From: Nematopogon swammerdamellus
Taxonomy: Eukaryota; Arthropoda; Insecta; Lepidoptera; Adelidae
Length of the DNA: 64,000 bases
Direction of reading: 5' to 3'
Assembly: GCA_946902875.1 (NCBI GenBank)
Contig: OX336338.1
Location: 10,283,971-10,347,970, forward strand
The position numbers and the translations under genes are program-made. Below the pieces are notes generated by a model. The model was not told where the DNA came from, did no database searches, and saw nothing but the letters and a program-made list of their open reading frames with translations. Positions 45,176 through 55,992 of the stretch are shown here, in pieces. The first letter of the stretch is position 1. Each line of letters begins with the position of its first letter.

Positions 45176-48100
45176 ACTAACAAAGTCACCCGAGAATAAC
45201 CCTACAGCACGAACCATCATCGATGCGATAGACGAATGATTTTTTTTTTAAATGTAGCCCTAAGTCCAAATCTAAACAGGTTTTTAAAATTTTTCGATAT
45301 CACATTTAGTTTTTGAGATATAAGAGATATAGTTAAAAAAAAAAATTAGAATTTTTCACATTCTTTAATTTAAAAATTATTATTTTTTACTTTTTCGAAA
45401 AACCATCTTGTAACCCTAGCCAATACGCATCTTTTGAGCACTCAACCACTCGCATAGCCCCAAAACTCGCGACACCAGTCACGATTTCACACTCTCAGCG
45501 AAAATGGGGGGCCATACTGAAACGACCGAAAAAACATTGAAAAAAACCGGCCAGTTACGTGGTGCTACGGAACCCTCGGTGCGCGAGTCAGACCAGCACG
45601 TGGCAGTTTTTTTCATATATACTCGTACAGGCCTTTATTTAATGAAATGGTTAATTATATCGATAACGTTATTTTTGTTCCAAATCAAGAACCTATTCAA
45701 CTCAAGCCGGAGTACAAATTACCCGTAGATCCGCTTGCGGTTCTTATTATATTATTTCCTGTCCATATTTTTACATCATAAACTTATTTTCTTATGCGCT
45801 ATCGTTTTCTCCGAGTGTTTCTTGTTGTTTTTGTGTGTCTGCGGTCGTTGGCTTCCTAATAAAGTGACTGCACGGCTACGACGAACTGCACTGAAGAATG
45901 CGCTCATAGAGGTCTGAAAAGATGTGTGAGGATGTGTGTATGAGAAGCAGTTAGGATTATCCACACAGAATATTCTATACATAGAATAGTTTCAGAGGTT
46001 TAGTACTGTTGAATAAATATTAAATTTAAATATTAAATATAAAGAATAATTTTCAATGTTTTTTCGGTCGTTTCAGTATAGTTTAGTACTTATTTTCAAT
46101 TTTCTTTCAGATCGTCACGAACAAATATAAAAAATAAATAAATACACAAATAAAGTGTAGCAATTGCATAGTGCATTGCTGGATTCGAGGGAAGGCTCTG
46201 TCCCTCCGAGAAATGATGATGATGATGATAATACAGAGCGTCTGTCAGGCAGATAAACACACAGACGTTGCCTTTTATAATGGTAGAGAAGAGAAGACGT
46301 ACCTACACGAGATAGCGGTTCATGTCAGCGAGGCCGCATCTTAAAGAACGGATTTGCATCGATATGTTGTAAGGGCGCAGGAAGCTAGAAGTGGGTGGTG
46401 GTTTCGCTCGCTGTGGAAACCGATACAGAATCATACCAAGGCCAAGAGTCAGATGCATTGGACACAGTCACTTTCAGCATTGAGGAAATACGGAGCAGCG
46501 GATGCTGGGTTGCGGAGCAAAGTTGGGTGGGAAGAATTTGTGTGGAAATCAATCGGTTTGGACAGAACTCGATAGCCAATTGATGTATTAATTAATTGCA
46601 AATTGCATCTTCAATAGGATGCCTTTTGAAGGCGCCTGCCTTCTCTACGTTTTCTTTCAGTTGAAGAAATATTGCAACGAGAATTGCTATATTTTTTTTT
46701 TATTATTTACTAGCACTAATTTAAAGTGGAGAAAGTAAGTTAGTAATTGACCCATCACTAAAAGAATTCCTCTCCTATTCAACCGTGACCTTAACATTGA
46801 CCGCTTCATATTACTACAGAAATAAATGCATATTGGAAGATCTTTCCATGAAACTTTATTAACGAGGCCGAAGGCCGGGCTGCGTTCAGTTAAACGATAT
46901 ACGATATGTGGGCTATTACAGCTCGACTTAGGCCCTTGCCCTTAGTTACCTAATTACTCACTTTCTTCCTTTGAAATTCGAATTTCCGGCGAGCGAAGCC
47001 GCGTACAAAAACTAGTTTACCTGAACACAGATCCTCTACCTATATCTATACGACCGAATGCGACATACGCATAGGTATACATCGGAGTCTTCAATAATAA
47101 AATAACGAAGCTAAGGGCGAGTCCGAGCGTCGAGCTTCGTTCAGGCTAACCACAGAGCATCGAATACCGGGGCGCGCGCGGTATTCGATGCTCTGTGAGG
47201 CTAACCTATACATGAGTGATGTTCTCCCGAAGAAAGTAACTGATCCAAACATCACAGATCATATTGAAGGAAACATGTAAATGGCATAAAAGCTAACCGA
47301 TTCTCAAATTTCGATCACTTTTGACCTTACTACTCGGTCCCCATAAGTGGTGGTGTGATGTTAAAACATCACATAACACATTTTTTGGAAACCCAATGTA
47401 CATTGGTTGAGTATTTTCAAATAAATCACATTAAAGCAAACCAAATTCAAAATTTATATTATGTATGAGTATCCGACTATAATAATCCAAATTAGGACCA
47501 TAATACCAAAATATCACAGATCATATTGGTGAACACTTTTTGTTAATATAATATTTTTCCATGAAAGGAAGCCGCGGCAACAGCTAGTTTGAAACGTTGA
47601 TTACTTATCAAACTTTCTTCAGTGCGAATCGTAATCAACACTCTAACCTAACACAACCAAGTACTGACATAACTCTGAAGGGTTTCGGAACCAACCAACT
47701 GCAGAGCCCAATTTTCATTGTTAAGTGATGAGTGACGCGATGCGGCCGGTGTCATTATACATTCACGTTTGCGGAAAAAATCAAAGCAAGGGAATTTGCT
47801 TTTGCTTTCAACGTGGAATAACAGCTGAATTGCTGTTATTTCATTAAACTAACAAGTATCCCGCACCGTTCGGCAATCCCAACTCTATGTTGATCGTCTA
47901 CGGTATATTTTCGAAAAGCAATTGGTGTGTAACTTGAGACGTTGAGCCGCCGAGGGGAGGGGCGCCACGCTCGGTTGACAATTGCTCCTATTGCCTTTTT
48001 GTTGATATTACGGGTTTATTTAAAGTGAAATTGGATAAATGGTCAATCCGAGTTACTCTCAGTTCAATCTCGACGAGCGCTCGCCCGGGTCTGGCCGCGT

Positions 48101-48254
48101 CCGCTCGCTAATGCGCCTTGGAAGAAAAATAAATAAAAATTTAGGATAGAAAGTACCTTCTAGAGCGGTCGGGCACGATGTGATTGTGATTGGTTCAGTT
48201 GAGGCGGTCGTCGGAGTGTGTCGGTCGCGAGGCTGGCTGTGCCCGCGCTCCACC
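45176..48254. other. Intergenic region upstream of the GHH-repeat gene
   Basis: It contains a GTGCGCGAGTCAGACCAGCAC repeat piece near 45580, possible Helitron-type ends (GGCGAGCGAAGCCGCG at 46991, GGAAGCCGCGGCAACAGCTAG at 47567) and the tiny MITE at 47151. The frame 46354-46575 reads like an old retroelement end but I cannot place it. A TCAGT initiator-like site at 48195-48199 precedes the next gene by 56 bases, without a TATA box. Confidence 0.4.
47143..47205. mobile_element. 47-bp MITE with 19-bp inverted ends and 8-bp target duplication
   Basis: The element 47151-47197 is CACAGAGCATCGAATACCG, a 9-base GC loop, then the exact inverted arm. AGGCTAAC flanks it on both sides (47143-47150 and 47198-47205). 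An 8-bp duplication and CA..TG ends fit the hAT superfamily. It has no coding room. Confidence 0.88.
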
Positions 48255-49869
48255 ATGCGCGTGTGGAGGTGTCTGCTCGTGCTCGTCTGCTGCTGCCTCC
48301 ACTCCTCATTCTCCGGAGGAGGCCACGGCGGCAAGAAACAGTAAGCTTTTCTTTCATACTACCTCGTACCCCTACGACCTTACAACCTGCTGACAGGGTT
48401 CAGTTTTCGTTAAAAAGCACAATCCGCAGCAATGCTTTGTTTAATCTTCAAATAATCTGGAATATTTTACGATGTGCTTACAGGAGACAAGTGCTAACTT
48501 GTATCAGCGAACTGTATGATAAGGCGAACTTATTTAGTATAATGTGTGGCTTCAGCGATACATTTGTATTGAACCTCTTTTACATATCAAACTTTCTTTA
48601 TAATATGCTATGCGATTTGTGAATTTAAATGTGTTTGAAATACGTACAATGTTCTTTGTTTCTGTTTGTTTTAGTGAAATCATCAAAATACACGTGCCCG
48701 AGATAATAGAACACAAACACCACACCAAGTACATAGTGATCCATCATCACCCCAAGAAGAGTCATCACCACCATCATCATAAGCCCAAGATTCATCACAA
48801 GCCGCACGGCCATCATCACTACTTTTATCACAAGAAGAAGGGCCATAAGAAGTCGCACACTACCCACACGCACGGGCACCATGGACATCATGGCCACCAC
48901 GGTCACCACGGCCATCACGGTCATCACGGCCATCACGGTCACCACGGCCATCACCACGGACATAAGCAACACGGGCACAAGGAGCACAAGAAGCCGCATC
49001 ACGACCCCAGCTACGAAGAAGACGAATACGTGCCGTTCACGCCACACTCGTACCTTCCGCAGACGCCGAAGGTGTTCGGTGTCACGCACACCTTCAAGGA
49101 GGTCAAGATGTACGATTCGTTACCCTTCAGCCCGGGCCCGAATCCCTTCCAGGCGACAGCGCAGGGCCACGGCGCGCCGCCTACCAGCGCGTTCGGCGGC
49201 GGAGGCTATCAGGTAACCGAGGAGGAAGAAGAGGAGCAGGGTAACTCGATCGCCAGCTATCCTCAGTACGGGACGAGCTACGGCTACCAGCCCCTGCCTC
49301 AGCAAGACCCGTTTGCGGCGTATGCGCCGCAGCCTAATCAGAAGAAGGACCCGTTCGCCGCGTACGCTCCGCAGCCGCAGTCTCAGAAGGACCCGTTCGC
49401 CGCGTACGCTCCGCAGCCGCAGTCTCAGAAGGACCCGTTCGCCGCGTACGCTCCGCAGCCGCAGTCTCAGAAGGACCCGTTCGCCGCGTACGCTCCGCAG
49501 CCGCAGTCTCAGAAGGATACGTTCGGTGTGTACGGCCCGCAACCAGCACACGATACGGCGGTGGCGGACTTCCCGTTGGATTACCAACAAAATGAGTCTC
49601 CAGAGGCGGAGTTCGAGTACACGCCCGCAGAGTACCCCGCCAGCGGACTCGAGAGCGGCTACGCTTACGGAAACCAGGATGCGGTAGTCAACTTCGGGGA
49701 CGCGGCCAACCACTTCACGGACGAGCATAAGGACTTCGTGTCGTCCCTGCAGCCGCAGGACGGGAGCCAGGTGAGAAAGGTGTCGAAAGATGCCCCGGTC
49801 TCATTTGAGAGAGAATCTGGCGTTCAAAAAACTGTAAAAACGGCTGGCCACGAGACCGTAGTTTACTAG
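48255..49869 (+). CDS. Secreted His-rich protein with GHH tract and DPFAAYAPQP repeats, 426 residues
   Basis: Two exons join: 48255-48340 (Kozak-like CACCATGC, donor GTAAGC) and 48675-49869 (acceptor GTTTTAG, stop TAG). The intron is phase 2; the sum is 1281 bases. The signal peptide is MRVWRCLLVLVCCCLHSSFS, followed by GGGHGGKK. Directly after the intron comes EIIKIHVPEII, related to VVIHVPYK of the gene at 30198, then long Lys/His-rich stretches and nine Gly-His-His units (residues 96-122, DNA 48874-48954). An acidic/Pro segment follows, then five 14-residue units DPFAAYAPQPQSQK (residues 240-309) and a diverged sixth (DTFGVYGPQP). The last four full units are 42-bp DNA repeats with near or full identity (49348-49515). 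The C-terminal third is Tyr/Glu-rich without His tracts. The pattern is like a structural, metal-binding or crosslinked extracellular protein; this is inference. The 202-residue frame on the other strand is a shadow of the repeats. Confidence 0.92.
49306..49545 (+). repeat. 42-bp tandem repeat in the coding sequence
   Basis: Units start at 49306, 49348, 49390, 49432 and 49474. The first differs in codon choice (TTTGCGGCGTATGCG) and at its last residues; the next four look the same. A partial diverged unit follows at 49516. Uniform codons indicate recent expansion or gene conversion. Confidence 0.95.
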
Positions 49870-50045
49870 TGGAATCGATCAAGAGGATAGCCTAATTTAG
49901 ATAAGTTCAAAATGTCATAATGTTCATTTTTGAAGGACATTTCACATGAGGTGCTACTCCTCCTCACTATATATTTTTTAAGTTTATTTAATTTGAATGG
50001 ACGATTTTATTTCTTTTATAATTAAATTATGTCTTGTGTTAAGCG

Positions 50046-50051
50046 AATAAA
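50046..50051 (+). terminator. Poly(A) signal of the GHH-repeat gene
   Basis: AATAAA lies 177 bases after the stop, with a second ATAAAT-type site close by and T-rich sequence downstream. Confidence 0.6.
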
Positions 50052-52394
50052 CTAATAAATATAAATGTTTTTAAAATTTTATATTTTTTTTATTATTAAG
50101 TAAATCACATCCTAAAAACTTATATAATTCTGAAATATGTTTTTATTGTAAACTTTTGTACAGGTATTTTTTAACAGCTTAGGTAAGCCAAAAAGCCGGT
50201 AAAAAAGTACGTATATATTATTTCCATACACCTTTACTGGAAATACATAGTTCAAAACCTCGTTCAAAGCCCAACTTTTATGAGCATTCATGTCAGTATA
50301 TATGTATTTGGAAATACAGTTTGTATAAGCAATAAAATATTCCAATTATTTGTATAGCTATCGAAATAAATAAGTCCTTTCAAAGTGCCACTTTCCCAAA
50401 TAGTGCAAAAAATCTGAATGTTTTGCAGATACGTGGTTTTGGTCTGCCCCTAGCACAGGCAAGTAGACACATTGTCCTTTGCTGACCTTCAATATTTACA
50501 ATTCTGTGTTTGAAAGAAACTAGTAGGTGTGTCACTGGAACCGTCAAACCTATTTTTCTTTTTCTACTATTTTGCGTTAAAGCTAACGATTGTTTATCTT
50601 TTACAATCAAATACAATAAAGTTTTAGTTCATAATTTTACTATAAATATAGTTCAAAGTTAACAGTTTGATAGTTCACAATCGGTCACGATAATTTTAGC
50701 GTGACACAGTTGTCGTAATCGATGAACTAACTATCAAAGCAAGAGAAATTTTCCTTTGGACAAAAAACAGTTGTTCGAGTTCACAGCCAGTTTATTATGA
50801 TCTAATAGTTAGATAAGTATGCTACCTATCAATAAATGTGGTCGAAATAGGGCCAAGTAACTAGAGCTTAACTAATATTAATTAAAGTTCATTCATTTAT
50901 TTAATAATCAAAATTTAAACTACTGATAGCTAAGTGAGCTATTTTTGGATATGATATATTATAAGGGTGGAAAATCAAAGGATACGGCGTGGTGTGTGTG
51001 TGTGTGGGTGTGTGTAAAAATTAAGGGATGAATACCGCTTATTTGAATTTCATCCACTTCCCGTCAACCGGTTTTAATAAAACTTGGTACAATTAGTTCC
51101 AATAAAAAATAATAATTGAAGGCATTTTTTGATGTGTAAAATTTTTTTTCTAACGCCTTTTCTTAGAATATTGAGGTATCAATAGGCTGAAATATTCATG
51201 ATGATTCGTGATGACGCCGGGCGAAGCTCGGTTTCGTATTCATACGGAAGCCTATGACTAAGTCCGTGCTCCGTACTGCGTGAGTAAAACTCACACTTGA
51301 CCGATTTTTTACTTCTTTTTTTCCACTGGTTGTCTGTCTGTTACAGGCAAACTAGAAAATAGATGAAACGGTTCACATGGAATTTTCACTAACGGAATGT
51401 GTCACATCTCAGTATGTTTATGGGTTATGAATGTATCATCACGATATTTCTCCGAGGGGCTGAGCACGGAAAACTATACGACCTCAACACGTAAATTTAC
51501 GTACACTGGTATATATATCTTTAGAGATGAATTAAAATGATGTACGAAAGAAAATATGTATGTACATTTATTATGAGGTAGGTAAGAAGGTATACCGTAT
51601 GTATATTCTTGTATTAGGTAGAATAATTTTTCACTAGAAATAGATCAATTCACAATCACCACAGGAATTTATAAATAAGTAAATCTCAACTTAAACCTAA
51701 TCTAAACTAAATCTAACTGAATAAATTAAAAAGGAAATAGCGAAGAAAAAGTAAAAAGTAAAAGTAAAAAAAGTTTTTATTAATAAATTCTAAAACATAT
51801 AATATCATACAGATCACATTAGGTTTATTAAATATTACATGTTTTAGATGCATTCAAATACATGATCACTCCCACATAAACTGGCCATTGATGGCTGTAC
51901 TATAGGTGGTTGATCAATAAATTTAATACTTCTACCTATTATCAAGAACATCTCAGCACACATCTACCCGCAACGCAGAAGAATTAATTAGTTCTGTAAA
52001 AAGTCAGCATCCACCTAACTCCCACCCAAGCATAACGTACAATGCCGCGAGCGGAGCCGCGGGCTAGGCAAAAGATAATACCTATACTAAAACGATTATT
52101 AATATGAGTCTATTGTATATATTGATCTATTCAATAGATAATAGACATACACACAAAAATTTGCACAAGAGAGTTGGGAAAATTTTAACAGCTGATTAAA
52201 CGCCGATATTTTTCAGTCCATCTGTCTGACAAAGAAGATTAGTTGTAAGTAATTAAAAATATTCTGTTTGCCGCAAGTAAGTACAAAGCAGCAAATAAAT
52301 CGTGAAGCATGTTCATTGTTAAGCACATTAAAAATTATCCTTACCTTCCATATACATAATTCCAATCAACCCAATCAAAATCAAGCACCATTTT
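50052..52394. other. Intergenic, no gene recognised
   Basis: AT-rich, with a GGGCGAAGCTCGGTTTCGTATTC repeat piece near 51220, a (GT)n run at 50990-51016 and a GCGAGCGGAGCCGCGGGC Helitron-like end at 52053. No coding exon was supported. Confidence 0.4.
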
Positions 52395-52655
52395 GTTGTT
52401 GACATTGGGCTATTGGATGGGTTCTCAATATTCGTTCTTTGTCGTACCACTAGACTAGGGTGTGGAACTGCCGTCCGGCGAGTGTGTTTCCAGAACGTCG
52501 TATGAACAGTAGACGCAGCCTAGCGACTGTTCGCAAATCTGCTGGCATGGCGCCTATCTGAGCGTGGTTTCGCGAGGAGAGGTGATTTTGGCTCTGTCGA
52601 CTGCACCTTTGGTCTCTCGGCACAGCCACCCATGTTGGTTTACATTTAAAAAAAT
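52395..52655 (+). mobile_element. LINE-D 3' end fragment
   Basis: TGTGGAACTGCCGTCCGGCG, CGCAAATCTGCTGGCATGGC and GAGCGTGGTTTCGCGAGGAG, ending ACCCATGTTGGTTTACATTT-An. It matches 31395-31640, with a deletion inside the coding end. Confidence 0.82.
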
Positions 52656-53439
52656 CACATATTGTGTCACTTTAACCGATAAGTACATACATATCTGAAA
52701 TGTTGATGTCACGCGATTAATTTTAAAGTTTACAAAAAAAACGTATTTTATATGTTTATATATTTCTGTTCTAGGCCTTTTAGTTCTTAGGGTTGCGTAC
52801 CTCCTCGGACTTCAGTATCTATATACCTACAATCACTCTCTACATATACAACAAAATCTCTGACGAATGGTCATATTGCCAACTTAATTAGTTGTGAAAT
52901 GTGCGTTTTCTTTCGGTCCGGGCGGACGCGACGTCCACACCCGCCTGAGTAAACGTATCGCTTTCAATTCAATCAAAGTACCGAACATGACGCAACGCCC
53001 GAATAATCGTCTCCAATTCGACGATTGCGGCACATAATTTCACCGGTCCGATGACGAGAATTGCGCAAGTGCTGTTCATTTCGTGAATTTTTTTTTTTCG
53101 ATTTTCCGAAGGCCGACAATTGGAACTTTCGCGTGTTGCTTTCTCGTCATCACTGGGATGAGGCTGGGTGGCTATTTTTCTTCTATTTTCCAACGAGTGA
53201 ACGCTAGACAGATCCGGCGCGACGACCTCGGCGCCGCGGCGGCCGCGGAGAAGCGTCGAAGTTGCAGACACGATGGGAAGTATGAACAACCACTGAACAT
53301 GAAGAGTATAAGTATGCAAATAATAAGAACAGTTTACTACTTTCCAGGAGGCGAAATTATATCAAATGACATTTTTTGAGTCCACTTTGTCACATTGTGA
53401 TTCAGATTCTGATATTTATTTCGCCATAATGAACACACA

Positions 53440-53775
53440 AAATTAACAATATTACACGTCTCCAAGTCTTTGAGAGAAGCTGGTTCTGCTTCTGAGGCCG
53501 CTGCCCGTCTGAAGATAAACAAGTACCAAAGCATTATCAACCATAACTATTTGTTTATTCCGCTAGCTTTCGAAACCTACGGCCCGTGGTGCAAGGCTTC
53601 AAAATCACTTGTGCATATTTTAGGTAAAAAAATTGGGGAAACAACCAGCGTTCAAAATTCGGAAAAGTTTTTAAGGGAGAGAATAAGCTTCGCTGTGCAG
53701 AGAGGGAATGCTGCGAGCGTTATGGGCACATTCCCGACATGCCGAACTCTAGAGGAGCTTTTTTATGTTTATTAG
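53440..53775 (+). pseudogene. Retroelement-like C-terminal fragment
   Basis: The frame ends at TAA 53775 and reads LREAGSASEAAARLKINKY, FIPLAFETYGPWC, then ERISFAVQRGNAASVMGT. These match in style a conserved C-terminal segment that recurs in insect and fish retroelement proteins (F-A-V-E-T-x-G-P-W, then R-I-S-x-A-I-Q-R-G-N-A-A-S). The frame is open for about 110 residues but has no credible start (TTG only) and stops occur upstream. AATAAA signals follow at 53830-53855. I name it a transposon-derived remnant; the exact family is uncertain. Confidence 0.6.
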
Positions 53776-53879
53776 GTAGTTCTTATTGTATATAGTGTAG
53801 ATAATTAATTTATTTCTGAGTACTTAAGAAATAAACTAAGTTAATAAAATAAAATAAAAAATATAAAGATAGAAGAAAA

Positions 53880-55106
53880 TATTTCATTGAGACATATGCA
53901 TATCAGTATGGTTCATCATCATTTTTTTTTGTCAATAATGTCCCGTTCAGCATGCGATCTATAGCCACATACAAGTTACTTTGTTATTACTTACCTATTG
54001 ATTTATTTAGATTGGTACATGGTCCCTCACTGACTCAATCACTTTCTAAAAAAACTGAAACAAAATAACTTATTAGTGCAGACCCAGCTTTCGAACGACG
54101 ACATTAGACTCTCTAGCTAGACTACTCCTCACATCGAAATAATTTACCTGTAACGCAAAGTATAGTAAATGTGGTACTATAATAATGTGGAATAGGTAGA
54201 TAGCTGCTACTTCTGCTATTGACTAACACTATTTTACTGCAAAAATTATTGTAATATGTATATAGGTATTATTAATGTAAATTTTTTTGTTGCGAAGCAA
54301 ACAGTAAAACGGCAATTATTAAATAAGAAAATAAAGAAAGAAGAATAGCAAATCTGATTAATCGCAAACGATAAGAAACTATCGCTTCTGTAGCATTTGC
54401 CCGCTTACGCCTCAGTAACTCACTAAGGGCGAGGCCGAATGCCAACCTACGTTCCCGTAAACTATAAGTTTACATACCTCCTCTCTTGAAGAACTATAAG
54501 TTACTAAGGGTGAGGTGAGACCGAAGGCCGAGCTACGTCTACTTAAGCGATATATACAATTAAAGAATATAATATTATCATCATGTCATCCTCGTTTCCT
54601 TCAATTTCTTCTACGAACACAAAAACTAAACTCTTGTGTTGTGCCAAGTCATCATAATTCATAATAAGTCAGTTATTATTGCGCGCACGCGCCGCCTTAG
54701 CGGTGACAGTTGGAAGTTTTATAATACTGCCTTTGATTAATTAGAGAATAGGTTTATCACTGCTAAACTAGATGGCGCGATTCTCGACACCGTATTCGGC
54801 GACGAATGGACTTGAGCAGATTTCCGATAGCTTCTTGTTAATAATATTTTTTATTGATATTTAAAAGTTGCGATTGTGGACATAGAATCGGAACCAACTC
54901 CAGAGTTACGCCACGTATATCCCATAAAATGGAGATCAGTAGAAAGTCAAAATAATTTGATAAAACATAGCACCTTTATGTAATAATAATTATAATTATT
55001 TTGTTTTCACTTTTCAGAGCGAGTTAATATTCGACGATTATAAGCTTTCAAAGTCAGTGTAAATTTTCAGCTAGCGAGCGTTGGTAGACACATCTGGCTG
55101 TGACGT
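53880..55106. other. Intergenic, no gene recognised
   Basis: It includes TAAGGGCGAGGCCGAATGCC and GACCGAAGGCCGAGCTACGT repeats of the type also seen at 46866, probably Helitron or other DNA element debris. No exon was found. Confidence 0.4.
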
Positions 55107-55108
55107 AC

Positions 55109-55197
55109 GCGCCGCGCCGCCGCCTCCTCCGCGCCGCGCCGCCGCCTCCTCCGCGCCGCGCCGCCGCCCGCCTCGCCACCTCCGCGCGCGCCTCCTA
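55109..55197 (+). repeat. GC-rich 22-bp tandem repeat
   Basis: GCGCCGCGCCGCCGCCTCCTCC occurs about 2.9 times (55109, 55131, 55153), then decays to CGCCACCTCCGCGCGCGCC. Confidence 0.85.
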
Positions 55198-55271
55198 GCG
55201 AATATTGTTGCATTTCCTGTCGATTAGTGAGATTGTTCTGTATCCTAAGTATAGATAAGTTTAATTAGAAA

Positions 55272-55497
55272 TAAAAAAAAAACCCGACCCTTAAACAGTC
55301 AAAAATAATTTCTGTTTACTTACTTAAAGGAGTCGGAGGACCGCTAAGTACATACCCGCGCAGCTTTTTAATTAAAAAAAATGCATCCAAATCAGGTCCA
55401 TCCCTTTGGGAGCTACGATGCCACAGACAGACACATACACACGTTCACACACACGTTAAACTTATAACACCCCTCTTATTTCGTCGGGGGTTAAAAA
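55272..55497. mobile_element. CCCGACCC / GTCGGGGGTT dispersed element
   Basis: It opens AAAAAACCCGACCCTTAAAC and closes TTCGTCGGGGGTTAAAAAT. Inner ACAGACAGACACATACACACG is typical of this family in moths and butterflies. The left half matches 34155-34231. Confidence 0.65.
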
Positions 55498-55594
55498 TAC
55501 ATAAGTATATTAATATGTTTGTTGAGGCTTTTAACGCTGTTACAGATTTTATAATCTTTTCTGTTATGCGGTACGCTAAAGACGACTTACTTTT

Positions 55595-55655
55595 AATAAA
55601 AAAAAACCAGCCAAGTGCGAGTCGGCCTCGCGCACCGAGGGTTCTGTACCACCAT
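55595..55655 (+). repeat. CCAAGTGCGAGTCGGCCTCGCGCA repeat piece
   Basis: AAAAAAACCAGCCAAGTGCG and CGCGCACCGAGGGTTCTGTACC are the well-formed end of a dispersed repeat also seen, diverged, at 11362, 43985 and 45560. Confidence 0.65.
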
Positions 55656-55764
55656 GTAATTGGTATGTTTTTATTGTCTGTTGTTTTAGAGTTTGCACTA
55701 TAATCACATCTTTGACGCTTGTGTGTATGTATAACCGTTTTTACCATAGAGCAATAACAAAACT

Positions 55765-55992
55765 GTCTGGAACTGGAACTGTCTCCCGGCGAGTGTGTTT
55801 CCTGAATCCTTTAACCTGGGTGTCTTCAAAAGTCGTATCAACGGGCTAGACAGCCTAAGAACAGTCCGCAAATCTGCTGGCATGGCGCCACACTGAGTGT
55901 GGTTTCGCGAGGAGAGGGGTTTTTGGCTCTGTCGACTGTACCATTGGTCCCTCGACAGAGCCACCCATGTTGGTTTATATATATAAAAAAAA
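55765..55992 (+). mobile_element. LINE-D 3' end with C-terminal RT fragment
   Basis: CTCCCGGCGAGTGTGTTTCC, then FNLGVFKSRINGLDSL in translation and GCCACCCATGTTGGTTTATATATAT-An. Close to 31395-31640. Confidence 0.82.

Noticed and set aside
48625..49089. 154-residue Val/Met-rich frame on the - strand
   Set aside because: It is the antisense of the His-rich CAC/CAT codons (read as GTG/ATG), not a membrane protein.
49313..49687. Arg-rich frame in the + strand
   Set aside because: Frame-shifted shadow of the repeat region of the 426-residue gene.
49120..49728. 202-residue Arg/Leu-rich frame on the - strand
   Set aside because: It is the antisense reading of the DPFAAYAPQP repeats; low complexity, no start context and no homology.
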